NCBI GenBank assembly: GCA_016839875.1 | Contig: JAEOTK010000277.1 | Coordinates: forward strand, 1-6,499 | Direction of reading: 5' to 3' | Origin: Candidatus Heimdallarchaeota archaeon | Lineage (GTDB): Archaea; Asgardarchaeota; Heimdallarchaeia; Heimdallarchaeales; Heimdallarchaeaceae | DNA: 6,499 bases | Position numbers and translations under genes: made by a program | In this document: piece by piece, positions 1 to 5,842 of the stretch | How positions within the stretch are numbered: the stretch's first letter is position 1 | Layout: each line of letters begins with the position of its first letter | Notes under the pieces: model-generated | What the model was told of the DNA's origin: nothing | The model's database searches: none | The model's input: only the letters and a program-made list of their open reading frames with translations

Positions 1-142
1 CATCTATCAAATCTTTGAGAATATTAACAGCAGGAGAAAGAGAACCATTCTGAATAGAATTGAGAGAGGAATCTAAAAGAACTTGGTAGACCTCATCGAT
101 TGAATCCTGATCTTCTTCCACAACTATCCATGTCCTCAACAT
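1..142 (-). CDS. Unrecognised protein, N-terminal part (runs off window start)
   Basis: An open frame begins at an ATG at 142-140 and stays open for 47 codons to the window edge. It begins MLRTWIVVEEDQDSID and continues with a Ser/Leu-rich, probably helical stretch ending ILKDLID. No family is recognised from this fragment. The start is supported by a TATA-like TTTAAATA about 34-37 bp upstream, in the promoter region shared with the divergent gene at 212, which would give a leader of only about 8-11 nt. No Shine-Dalgarno sequence is seen. It is the only long open frame on either strand here, and the codons look ordinary for the region. That this is a real gene is likely; its role cannot be given. 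Confidence 0.6.
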   Translation of the reverse strand, partial: MLRTWIVVEEDQDSIDEVYQVLLDSSLNSIQNGSLSPAVNILKDLID

Positions 143-163
143 AATAGTTTCGGTAGACTGAGA

Positions 164-181
164 GCGAAAAAAGTATTTAAA
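164..181. promoter_or_regulatory. Divergent archaeal promoter with a palindromic TATA box
   Basis: The self-complementary TTTAAA at 176-181 lies in a 69-bp gap between two divergent start codons (142 on minus, 212 on plus), about 34 bp from one and 37 bp from the other. On the plus strand it is preceded by the purine-rich GCGAAAAAAG (164-173), which resembles the archaeal B-recognition element, so the stronger direction is probably rightward. Initiation about 25 bp downstream would give leaders of about 8-11 nt in each direction. Confidence 0.55.
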
Positions 182-211
182 CACAAAAGAAAATAGGTTA
201 AAGCTGATACT

Positions 212-1012
212 ATGAATGAAGAAGTTCCACAAGAACCATTTATAAAAATAAGAGTACCTCAGAAATCCAGTAGTATAATTTTTGTTGACATAATGACTAT
301 GTTGAAGGAATTCGAAACAGAATCAAATGATAAATTCTTTTATGTTTCTTTCGTAGAACCAACAGAAACAGCAAGAAAATTCTGTGATCTTGCTTCTAAA
401 ATGAAAGGGAATAAGATATGGATTTCAGGTAAAGAAATAGAGGGGTGGTATTGGGAAACTGCTGAGACCATATTTTGCAAATATAGAGAAACATGTGATG
501 GAATTTGCAAACATAATCTGGGTTTCGGTTTATATACTGGTTGGCATGTTGATCAAGCTCATCCTTTATCTGATGAAATTAAAGCTAAAAATGAAAGTGT
601 TGAAGGTCTAGTTAAGTGGTATGAAGAAAATAAAGAAGGTTTTAAACTCGAATCTAGAAATTATCAAATTTTAAGAACTATGATTAATAGCTATTTAATT
701 GCAGAATTTGATTATGAATCAAAAGAAATACCAGTAAATAAAGAGCTTCTAATCAAGTATATAGAAAACAAACTTAAATTTGAACTAGAACATTGTCCAA
801 TAATATCGGCTGAGAAAACCTTAGGTTTATTGGAGAAAATACCAGAAAAAATCATTCTTCCTGTTGCAGCAGGAGAGTATTTTATGGGGGAAAGAATAGA
901 AGATGAAGGAGAAGAGTATGAATCTTCAGGATTTACACTTGAAGAATTTGGAGAGGAAATAGAGAAACGATTCAGAAAGGTTTTGTCAGAATTCTTTGAT
1001 AAAAAAGAATAA
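212..1012 (+). CDS. Unrecognised 266-residue protein with a Cys/His cluster
   Basis: I do not recognise the family. The ATG at 212 is chosen because it is the first in frame and lies about 33 bp downstream of a BRE/TATA-like element. The protein appears soluble, with no signal peptide or membrane helix. A cluster of possible metal ligands sits mid-protein: C89, C95, C99 and H101, with H112 and H117 a little further on. The spacing C-x5-C-x3-C-x-H does not match a standard CCCH finger, so zinc binding is only a possibility. The C-terminal third is acidic and helical, with a Glu-rich stretch at about residues 227-252 and a Lys/Glu tail. The gene lies 52 bp before the PD-(D/E)XK-like gene in the same orientation and shares its very low GC (13 of 60 bases at 721-780). 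Co-transcription is plausible, and it could be a partner of that protein. Confidence 0.75.
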   Translation: MNEEVPQEPFIKIRVPQKSSSIIFVDIMTMLKEFETESNDKFFYVSFVEPTETARKFCDLASKMKGNKIWISGKEIEGWYWETAETIFCKYRETCDGICKHNLGFGLYTGWHVDQAHPLSDEIKAKNESVEGLVKWYEENKEGFKLESRNYQILRTMINSYLIAEFDYESKEIPVNKELLIKYIENKLKFELEHCPIISAEKTLGLLEKIPEKIILPVAAGEYFMGERIEDEGEEYESSGFTLEEFGEEIEKRFRKVLSEFFDKKE

Positions 1013-1064
1013 GATGATATCTTAGTAGTCAAAGAGTAACTAAATAAAGAATGTTGAAATAAAA

Positions 1065-2192
1065 ATGAGTGAAAAAATGAGTTCGTGGGATTTCTGTGTA
1101 GAATTTCATCGTTCTGTACATGAAGAATCAAATCAAGAGATAGATGTTTTAAATTCCATATTAGAAATCAGAAAATTTGCAGAAAAATTAGATATTAAAG
1201 TTCCTACTAGTCCGCCTTTTCATATGAGATTTAATTCAAACATGTATTATGATTGGTTGATTAGAGCTAATAAAATATTCAAAATACTTTCAACTATTCC
1301 AAATTATGAAATCAGGATTAAACGAGTCTTTAATAATATGGACTACTTTAGTGCTTATGCTGCACTCTTTGAAATAGAAACAGCATTAAAATTTAAGATC
1401 CAAGATTTCGATGTCTTTTTTGTGAAAGAAAATGCTAGTGAAAATACTCCAGATTTAAATGTTAAACTTGGAAATTCAGTATTCAATATTGAAATTGCAA
1501 CAGTAAATCAACCGAACGAATATAGAGAAAAAATGATTTTTTACCAAAACTTGCAAGGATTAATGTGGAAATATAAAATTTTTATGTCTGGAAATTTAAT
1601 TAAAATTCCAATAAGTATTCAAGAAAATCTGCTTCAGGAAATTGAAGTAAAAGCAGAAGAAGCAAAAGAAAAATGCAGAAAAACTACAATCATAAAAGAA
1701 GGTAAACTTATTCTTGAACTATACCCTAGAGAAATGAAGAACTTAACAACTTATAATGGAATGAGGTTTGTTCATAAAGAAGAGAAACAGATTGGAGATA
1801 AAATCCGTCAAACTATAATTGATAAACAAAAACAACTAAAAACAAATGATAATCCAGGGATTCTTTGTATATATGGGGGGAGTAGACCTATTAATATCAA
1901 AGAATTGATAGAGATATTAGATCATAAAATATATCCAATTTTACAAACTTATCCAGATTTATCTGCTTTGGTTCTATCGTCGTACAAAGATATCTACACT
2001 TATGAAAATGAAATTTCATTGGAAAATGGAAAAGAATCTAAAATTCTTAAAACATTAAATCCTGCATTTGGAGAAAAAGAATATTCAGTTATCTTGAGAA
2101 ATGATTCGGCTAGGAATGCGATATCATCAGAATTATTACAAGTTTATGATAAATTCGATCCAAAGCTACAGGATATTCTTCATAAGAAATAA
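1065..2192 (+). CDS. PD-(D/E)XK-like nuclease-fold protein (predicted)
   Basis: The protein has 375 residues. The supporting motif lies at about residues 100-146. A helix contains E103 and E105 (in ALFEIETAL). After it come strands with P129-D130, then E143-x-A145 in FNIEIATV. This order (helical Glu, PD, about 12 residues, E-x-X) is that of the PD-(D/E)XK superfamily, which includes restriction endonucleases and many phage and repair nucleases. The usual Lys of E-x-K is Ala here, so activity may be altered, or the Lys may come from elsewhere. The remainder is mixed alpha/beta: a Lys/Glu-rich helix around 188-206, and a hydrophobic strand followed by Gly-Gly at 265-272 (GILCIYGG). No membrane segments are seen. 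ATG 1065 gives the longest frame; ATG 1077 is an alternative. A TAAATAAA at 1041-1048 could be its own TATA box, or it may be read through from the gene at 212. Base composition is very AT-rich. A nuclease role is inference from the motif. Confidence 0.65.
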   Translation: MSEKMSSWDFCVEFHRSVHEESNQEIDVLNSILEIRKFAEKLDIKVPTSPPFHMRFNSNMYYDWLIRANKIFKILSTIPNYEIRIKRVFNNMDYFSAYAALFEIETALKFKIQDFDVFFVKENASENTPDLNVKLGNSVFNIEIATVNQPNEYREKMIFYQNLQGLMWKYKIFMSGNLIKIPISIQENLLQEIEVKAEEAKEKCRKTTIIKEGKLILELYPREMKNLTTYNGMRFVHKEEKQIGDKIRQTIIDKQKQLKTNDNPGILCIYGGSRPINIKELIEILDHKIYPILQTYPDLSALVLSSYKDIYTYENEISLENGKESKILKTLNPAFGEKEYSVILRNDSARNAISSELLQVYDKFDPKLQDILHKK

Positions 2193-2232
2193 TTTAAAAT
2201 TCGCTTCTAGTATAATGAGTGTGACTGCATCT

Positions 2233-2240
2233 AAAAAAAA
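2233..2240 (-). terminator. T8 run, probable terminator of the HEAT-like gene
   Basis: Read on the minus strand this is eight consecutive T residues, about 67 nt beyond the stop codon of the minus-strand gene ending at 2307. Archaeal RNA polymerase commonly terminates at such T-runs without a hairpin. It sits in the convergent gap. Confidence 0.45.
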
Positions 2241-2264
2241 TGATTAAGGAAAGCTCTCTCAAAA

Positions 2265-2270
2265 TTTTTT
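2265..2270 (+). terminator. T6 run, possible terminator of the PD-(D/E)XK-like gene
   Basis: Six T residues, preceded by AAAA, lie 73 nt after the stop at 2192. No convincing GC-rich hairpin precedes them, so a T-run-only archaeal terminator is the likely reading. The evidence is weak beyond the base run and its position between convergent genes. Confidence 0.35.
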
Positions 2271-2306
2271 GGATAAAATTAGAAAATGAGATTGGAATTA
2301 TTTCTT

Positions 2307-3290
2307 CTATAAATCCTCTAATGTAGGGAGTTGATCAAGATATCTCTTTTCTTCTATCTTTCGCAATTGTTCAGAAGCTTCCTCTTTGGTCTCTTGATGA
2401 TGAAAATCTCCTTGAACAATTTCTAGTAAAACCTTCTCTGCTTCTTCCTCTCCCAGTTCACCCAATGTTTCTATAACCTCAGCATACAACCAATATCCTG
2501 GATTCTCTGGAAAACCTGGTTCAGATTTAAGATATCTATGGAAAGGAAAGAGAGTAAGAAGTTTCCTTAAGATAGCAATTTTTTCTTCAATAGATATTGG
2601 TTCTTTGATCAGTTCAGAGAGTTTCTCGTCTCTCATCTCCTCCAGTTCATCGTTTGCATGAATTAAATCGTAACAAATACAATCAAACAACAAACCTTGA
2701 ATCCTCTCAATCTTAGCTAGAAATAGTCTTTCACCTACGGGATTCTCTTCCCTAGTAGAAGCGAAGTATTGGTAGTAAATCTCTAGAAACTCTAAAGGAG
2801 GTAAACGATAAATTCTTCCTAGTTCTTCTGCAAGGAAGTGATCTAATCGGTCAACTCCTATTCCTTTCAATATCTCTGTAGCTTGATTCTTCTTCTCTTC
2901 ATCATCAGAGAAGAATTGCTCAACTAGTTCCTTGATTTCGGAGAGATCAAACTTAACATACCATAATCTAACCAAATGCTCTAGATCATCAGAATTTAAT
3001 TTTTGAAAAAATTCATTATAGTGTTTTTGCACTCCTTCATATTCCCAATATTTATCTTTCAAATTCTTGATAAATTTAGCAGGATTGTTAATCTTTCCCC
3101 ACTTACAATTGAAACTTTGGGAGAGTCTTTCATGGTTCTTATACTGTTCTCTTAGCATGGAAAGAAATAGCTCCCTATCAATTTCTTCTGTTGGAAAAAT
3201 AAGTAATGCCTTTGCTAGTAGTTGAGCTAATATCCTTTCGTAAGCTTCTTGTCTTTCTACACTAGATTCTGGAAGAATTAAATTTTTCAT
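2307..3290 (-). CDS. Helical protein with HEAT-like C-terminal repeats
   Basis: The protein has 327 residues counted from the ATG at 3290; an in-frame TTG at 3293 is less likely. The ATG is preferred because a TTTAAAAA TATA box is centred about 26 bp upstream, implying a leaderless mRNA. The sequence is almost entirely amphipathic helix, with no signal peptide or membrane span. The C-terminal part shows paired helices resembling HEAT or PBS-lyase-type repeats: LYAEVIETLGELGEEEAEKV (about 268-287), then a second helix pair to about 314. Such repeats usually act as protein-binding scaffolds, so an adaptor role is inferred; no catalytic motif is visible. The coding sequence is clearly richer in GC than the gene at 1065 (26 of 60 bases at 2461-2520 against 12 of 60 at 1141-1200), suggesting it belongs to the core genome or has a different history. 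It is the second of two minus-strand genes but has its own promoter. Confidence 0.75.
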   Translation of the reverse strand: MKNLILPESSVERQEAYERILAQLLAKALLIFPTEEIDRELFLSMLREQYKNHERLSQSFNCKWGKINNPAKFIKNLKDKYWEYEGVQKHYNEFFQKLNSDDLEHLVRLWYVKFDLSEIKELVEQFFSDDEEKKNQATEILKGIGVDRLDHFLAEELGRIYRLPPLEFLEIYYQYFASTREENPVGERLFLAKIERIQGLLFDCICYDLIHANDELEEMRDEKLSELIKEPISIEEKIAILRKLLTLFPFHRYLKSEPGFPENPGYWLYAEVIETLGELGEEEAEKVLLEIVQGDFHHQETKEEASEQLRKIEEKRYLDQLPTLEDL

Positions 3291-3312
3291 CAACTAGTGA
3301 TGCGAGAATTAG

Positions 3313-3320
3313 TTTTTAAA
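3313..3320 (-). promoter_or_regulatory. TATA box for the HEAT-like gene (leaderless start)
   Basis: TTTAAAAA on the minus strand is centred 26 bp upstream of the ATG at 3290. This is the spacing expected when transcription starts at or next to the start codon. No Shine-Dalgarno sequence is present between them, which agrees with a leaderless transcript. The rest of the 172-bp gap up to 3465 holds no other gene that I can support. Confidence 0.55.
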
Positions 3321-3465
3321 CAGGGTAAAATCTTGAGGGAAGTGTGTGTAACTGTGTTATTGATAATACTATTAGCATCTTACATACATTTGACATGAAA
3401 TGTTATCTTGAATAATTTTATATTTCAAGGTATATTCTGATACATTACTTTTCTACTTAGATACA

Positions 3466-4230
3466 TCAATTCCAATTCTTATCTTCAATTATAGAGTAAG
3501 CAGTGTTATTTGCTTGTATATAGCTCTGATTAGAAAGTAAGGCATTGATAAAGAATGTACCGAAATTTAATGATTCAAATATATACCAGAAAGGATAGTC
3601 ATAACAAGTCGGTTTTAATGGTAGTCGGAAACTTTTTTGTGACTCAATAGATATTGTGTTTTTCAAATCACTTGTATATAATCCATTTAGGTTCTCATTT
3701 TCAAATTCATCATGCCAGTTTTTACTATAACAGCTTGATACAATTACTGTAAGATTCTTGCATGAGATTTTCCTAGAAATTTTCTTAACCTCCAAAGGAT
3801 GATTTAATTTGAAACAGAACATCTGATTACCTTTTCTTAACTCTCCATGTCCATGAAAGAATATCAGAATAGTATTATAGTCATAATTATTGAATAAAGG
3901 TATGCACCCATAGAAACCAAAGAAATCCCATCCCCAAGATTCACTTAATCGTTCTGCTAATCTAAATTCTGCGTTGAATTTTGCTCTTTGAAACTGAAGA
4001 GAGCTGTTCAGATTGTTCTCTTTAAATAAGCTTGAACATCCATATTCCTCTCCTATCACATAGAAAATTGCTTTATCATTTCCGTTATACAATTGTGTAT
4101 AAATAGGTTGGTTGTCTGAATAAAGGTAGTTAATTAAGTAAGTTTGAACTTGAGGTCTAGAATGAACGAATCCGAGAATACTGGCTAAGATTAGGATAAA
4201 GGCAATTGAGTACAGGATTTTTATTCTCAT
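3466..4230 (-). CDS. Membrane-anchored or secreted caspase-like (clan CD) cysteine peptidase candidate
   Basis: The protein has 254 residues from the ATG at 4230; an in-frame TTG at 4242 would lie too close to the TATA box. Residues 4-22 are a hydrophobic helix preceded by R2 and K4, a signal peptide or N-terminal anchor, so the rest is probably outside the membrane. The catalytic pattern of clan CD is visible: a hydrophobic strand then H126-G-H128-G (ILIFFHGHGE), and about 40 residues later a hydrophobic strand ending S165-S166-C167-Y168-S169 (TVIVSSCYS). The probable dyad is H128 and C167. The SCYS ending recalls legumain-type C13 peptidases more than true caspases. Several other cysteines (C65, C109, C139, C157, C209) could form disulfides. 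Substrate and partners are unknown. It is divergent from the RNase III-like gene. The fold call is strong on motif order, but activity is unproven. Confidence 0.7.
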   Translation of the reverse strand: MRIKILYSIAFILILASILGFVHSRPQVQTYLINYLYSDNQPIYTQLYNGNDKAIFYVIGEEYGCSSLFKENNLNSSLQFQRAKFNAEFRLAERLSESWGWDFFGFYGCIPLFNNYDYNTILIFFHGHGELRKGNQMFCFKLNHPLEVKKISRKISCKNLTVIVSSCYSKNWHDEFENENLNGLYTSDLKNTISIESQKSFRLPLKPTCYDYPFWYIFESLNFGTFFINALLSNQSYIQANNTAYSIIEDKNWN

Positions 4231-4253
4231 TATACAAGACAATGAGTTTATAG

Positions 4254-4262
4254 TTTTTAAAA
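4254..4262 (-). promoter_or_regulatory. TATA box for the caspase-like gene (leaderless start)
   Basis: TTTTAAAAA read on the minus strand is centred 28 bp upstream of the ATG at 4230, so the mRNA would start at or within a few bases of the start codon. The element is nearly self-complementary and could also be used rightward. No Shine-Dalgarno sequence is present. Confidence 0.5.
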
Positions 4263-4268
4263 TGGTGG

Positions 4269-4276
4269 ATATAAAA
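4269..4276 (+). promoter_or_regulatory. Probable TATA box for the RNase III-like gene
   Basis: ATATAAAA on the plus strand would place transcription initiation near 4298. That gives a leader of about 45 nt before the ATG at 4344 and falls at or after the alternative GTG at 4296. A second weaker AT-rich candidate, TTTATTTA at 4318-4325, would give an almost leaderless mRNA at 4344. Confidence 0.35.
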
Positions 4277-4343
4277 TGAAGAACCTTTTGCTTATGTGCT
4301 AACTAATAATTATCTTTTTTATTTACTCTTTAATATAGATCCT

Positions 4344-4850
4344 ATGTTACCTGATGAGTACATGCAAGAACTAGAGTTTTTCGAACAACAAATCGGTTAT
4401 TCTTTCACTAATAAATCTCTTCTAAAACAAGCTTTTACGTCAAAAGCTTATAGTAATGAACACAAGAACTGTCCTCATTGCCAATCTTTTGCTGCTTTGG
4501 GAGATGGACTTGTGAGAGTCTTCGCTGTGAAAAGAGCAATTGAACTTGGATTTACAGAAAAAGGAGAAATTAGTCTGTTTTCTGATCTGTTTGAGAAAGG
4601 GGAGAATCAAGGTCTGATGTTGTGGCAAAGTTTTGTTTCCTTTAGCATTGAAAACGAGAAGATTCTTTTACTTAGCAAAGGTGAATACGATAGAAGGATG
4701 TTTGATAAAGAACCATTCTTAGAACGGTTTTTTGAAGCGATTATTGGAGCAGTGTATTTGGATTCTAACCTTGACAATGCTAGAGCAATCTTCTTGAAAC
4801 TGATGAGTCAGTATATAGTTTTGAAATATGAATGGGAAGAAAAAACATAG
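4344..4850 (+). CDS. Single-domain RNase III-fold protein with degenerate active site
   Basis: The protein has 168 residues. It aligns by eye with the RNase III endonuclease domain: IGYSFTNKSLLKQAF (17-31) matches the opening helices, LGD (52-54) the signature motif, LLLSKGE (108-114) the LxLGxGE region, and FFEAIIGAVYLDSNLDNAR (129-147) the second signature. There is no C-terminal dsRNA-binding domain. Against E. coli RNase III, D45 and E117 correspond to D54 and E131 here, but E41 is A50 and D114 is R128. E38 is also replaced, by Q47. Canonical two-metal cleavage therefore looks unlikely, and a structural or RNA-binding role, as in ribosomal RNase III-fold proteins, is possible. A C43-P-H-C46 knuckle sits just before the signature, in a loop with no cysteines in the usual enzymes. 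The ATG at 4344 is preferred; a GTG at 4296 would add 16 hydrophobic residues foreign to the family. Confidence 0.78.
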   Translation: MLPDEYMQELEFFEQQIGYSFTNKSLLKQAFTSKAYSNEHKNCPHCQSFAALGDGLVRVFAVKRAIELGFTEKGEISLFSDLFEKGENQGLMLWQSFVSFSIENEKILLLSKGEYDRRMFDKEPFLERFFEAIIGAVYLDSNLDNARAIFLKLMSQYIVLKYEWEEKT

Positions 4851-4908
4851 AAAAATTAGGTTTTAGCTTGATTGCTACTTCTCTTCATCACCCACTTTAA
4901 CTTTAAGA

Positions 4909-4918
4909 TTTTCTTTTT
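4909..4918 (+). terminator. T-rich terminator after the RNase III-like gene
   Basis: TTTTCTTTTT lies about 60 nt after the stop at 4850 and directly before the promoter of the next operon. This is a plausible hairpin-independent archaeal terminator. It could instead help form the upstream context of the TATA box at 4925. Confidence 0.4.
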
Positions 4919-4924
4919 GCCTAC

Positions 4925-4932
4925 TTTATAAA
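4925..4932 (+). promoter_or_regulatory. TATA box of the 5014-6013 operon
   Basis: TTTATAAA is a near-consensus archaeal TATA box. Initiation about 26 bp downstream would fall near 4955, giving a leader of about 59 nt before the GTG at 5014. Just after it lie two short dyads, CCAA-AGC-TTGG (4933-4943) and GAACA-TGTGC-TGTTC (4955-4969). They are placed where a repressor operator or a small RNA hairpin could act. Confidence 0.5.
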
Positions 4933-4978
4933 CCAAAGCTTGGATTAACATTGTGAACATGTGCTGTTCTTGTTCCTC

Positions 4979-5020
4979 TTCCCACTGAAAGAAAAGAAAG
5001 AAGGTAGAAGAAAGTGGGAA
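4979..5020 (+). promoter_or_regulatory. Leader hairpin enclosing the GTG start codon
   Basis: TTCCCACT at 4979-4986 is perfectly complementary to AGTGGGAA at 5013-5020. The right arm contains the GTG start codon (5014-5016), and the 26-nt loop is purine-rich and holds the weak AGGT ribosome-binding element (5002-5005). If it forms in the mRNA, the start codon would be paired. The pairing is seen directly; a regulatory role is inference. Confidence 0.35.
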
Positions 5021-5427
5021 AAAATCAAGTTACTCAATCTCTATATGAGGAACTTACTTGGAATATCTCTGCTCTTAAGGTTCTTCAAGAAGGAATCGAG
5101 ATGGTCAAAGAACAAAGAGAATTATTGCAACTTCCTTTAGATCTCTCTATCAGTCTCATTCCACCTAAAAAGCAAGAAGATATAATGATAGTTGCTAGTA
5201 GAGCTGAAGCAGAGTTAAGAAGAGGAGAAAAAGATCCAATTGTTTATCTTTATACCAAATTAGTAGTAGACCATTTCAGAGAATTGAGAACTAATATAGA
5301 AAGAAATTATCCAGAAAATAGAGAATTGCAGAAATTCCTCTCATCTGTCAGAGAACAACAAGCTCTAGATAATCTTGTAGAATCCATGATAGAAGGATTG
5401 GAAGGTCTACTTTCTCCATTAAAATAA
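5014..5427 (+). CDS. Small helical protein of unknown function, first gene of operon
   Basis: The protein has 137 residues and I do not recognise it. It starts at GTG 5014; the next in-frame ATG (5101) would remove the first helix. The sequence reads as several amphipathic helices: about residues 6-38, a break at P41 and at P50-P51, then 54-72, 75-99 and 102-132. There is no signal peptide, membrane segment or cysteine. It is charged and probably soluble, possibly oligomeric. It is the first gene of a plus-strand unit: the membrane protein follows after 12 bp and the TFB zinc ribbon after that. It is expected to be co-transcribed from the TATA box at 4925. Translation may be modulated by the leader hairpin that includes its start codon. 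The context suggests a cytoplasmic partner of the membrane protein, but nothing in the sequence proves this. Confidence 0.72.
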   Translation: MGKNQVTQSLYEELTWNISALKVLQEGIEMVKEQRELLQLPLDLSISLIPPKKQEDIMIVASRAEAELRRGEKDPIVYLYTKLVVDHFRELRTNIERNYPENRELQKFLSSVREQQALDNLVESMIEGLEGLLSPLK

Positions 5428-5428
5428 C

Positions 5429-5435
5429 AGGTGAT
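5429..5435 (+). promoter_or_regulatory. Strong Shine-Dalgarno AGGTGAT deciding the GTG start at 5440
   Basis: AGGTGAT is fully complementary to the conserved anti-Shine-Dalgarno end of archaeal 16S rRNA and lies 4 nt before GTG 5440. It begins just after the stop codon of the preceding gene, the arrangement expected of an internal operon cistron. Confidence 0.65.
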
Positions 5436-5439
5436 TTAA

Positions 5440-5829
5440 GTGGAAAAAGTAGAAGTGAGTACTGGAGTAAAGACTAAAAGAAATTACTTGAGATTACTGA
5501 GAGGACAGGAGATATTGTTTGTTTTACTCTTCAGTGTTAGCATTGTTAATCTAGTCTTGATATTTGTGAGAATAGAATTTTATCAACTATTGAAGTATGC
5601 TGTGTTAGTTATATTCTTAGGTTGTATGGTAAGTTTTGTGGGATTAGTGGTTTATGCTCAACCAATGATCAGTTTATTCAAGAAGATAGAACTAGATGAG
5701 AAAAGAGCAGAACTTCTAGATTATTCTTTAACTCAGAAGAAGATTTACACCATATTGTTCTACGCTGTAGGGATTTTGATTGGTTTGAGTGGAGTGATCT
5801 ATGAGCTCATACTGATTATCCTACTCTAA
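5440..5829 (+). CDS. Three-helix integral membrane protein of unknown function
   Basis: The protein has 129 residues and no recognised family. GTG 5440 is fixed by the AGGTGAT element 4 nt upstream. Hydrophobic segments are at about residues 25-43, 51-73 and 102-127, the last long enough to be kinked or re-entrant. The N-terminus (K11, K13, R14, R18, R21) and the loop at 74-101 (K81, K82, K88, R89, K100, K101) are basic, so by the positive-inside rule both face the cytoplasm. The 28-residue cytoplasmic loop is a charged helix that could dock a partner. It is the middle gene of the operon, between the helical protein and the zinc-ribbon microprotein. A membrane anchor or sensor for one of these is a reasonable guess, with no direct evidence. 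Confidence 0.75.
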   Translation: MEKVEVSTGVKTKRNYLRLLRGQEILFVLLFSVSIVNLVLIFVRIEFYQLLKYAVLVIFLGCMVSFVGLVVYAQPMISLFKKIELDEKRAELLDYSLTQKKIYTILFYAVGILIGLSGVIYELILIILL

Positions 5830-5831
5830 TA

Positions 5832-5838
5832 GAGATGA
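5832..5838 (+). promoter_or_regulatory. Shine-Dalgarno-like GAGATGA before the zinc-ribbon gene
   Basis: GAGATGA differs by one base from the ideal GAGGTGA and ends 4 nt before the ATG at 5843, the same spacing as at 5440. It begins 3 nt after the stop codon of the membrane protein gene and supports translation of this small frame as the last cistron. Confidence 0.5.
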
Positions 5839-5842
5839 GAAG

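Noticed and set aside
485..516. CCCH zinc finger in the 212-1012 protein
   Set aside because: C89, C95, C99 and H101 are spaced 5-3-1, not the 8-5-3 spacing of CCCH fingers, so only a generic Cys/His cluster is noted.
712..1131. 139-codon open frame on the minus strand
   Set aside because: It lies opposite the 3' end of the 212-1012 gene and the start of the 1065 gene. Its protein is Ser/Phe-rich, as expected from the complement of Glu/Lys-rich coding DNA, and it has no promoter or Shine-Dalgarno element.
3439..3466. Direct repeat GATACAT separated by 21 bp centre to centre
   Set aside because: Only two 7-bp copies in AT-rich DNA at the end of a gene; not enough to call an attachment site or repeat array.
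4276..4302. Tiny 8-residue frame (MKNLLLMC) upstream of the RNase III-like gene
   Set aside because: It could be a leader peptide, but the likely transcription start near 4298 lies beyond its ATG, and so short a frame is expected by chance.
4296..4343. GTG start adding 16 hydrophobic residues to the RNase III-like protein
   Set aside because: The extra residues do not belong to the RNase III fold and the GTG coincides with the expected transcription start. ATG 4344 fits better, though the longer form is not excluded.
4440..4628. 62-codon open frame on the minus strand
   Set aside because: It lies wholly antisense to the RNase III-like gene, whose family match is clear; this is a shadow frame.
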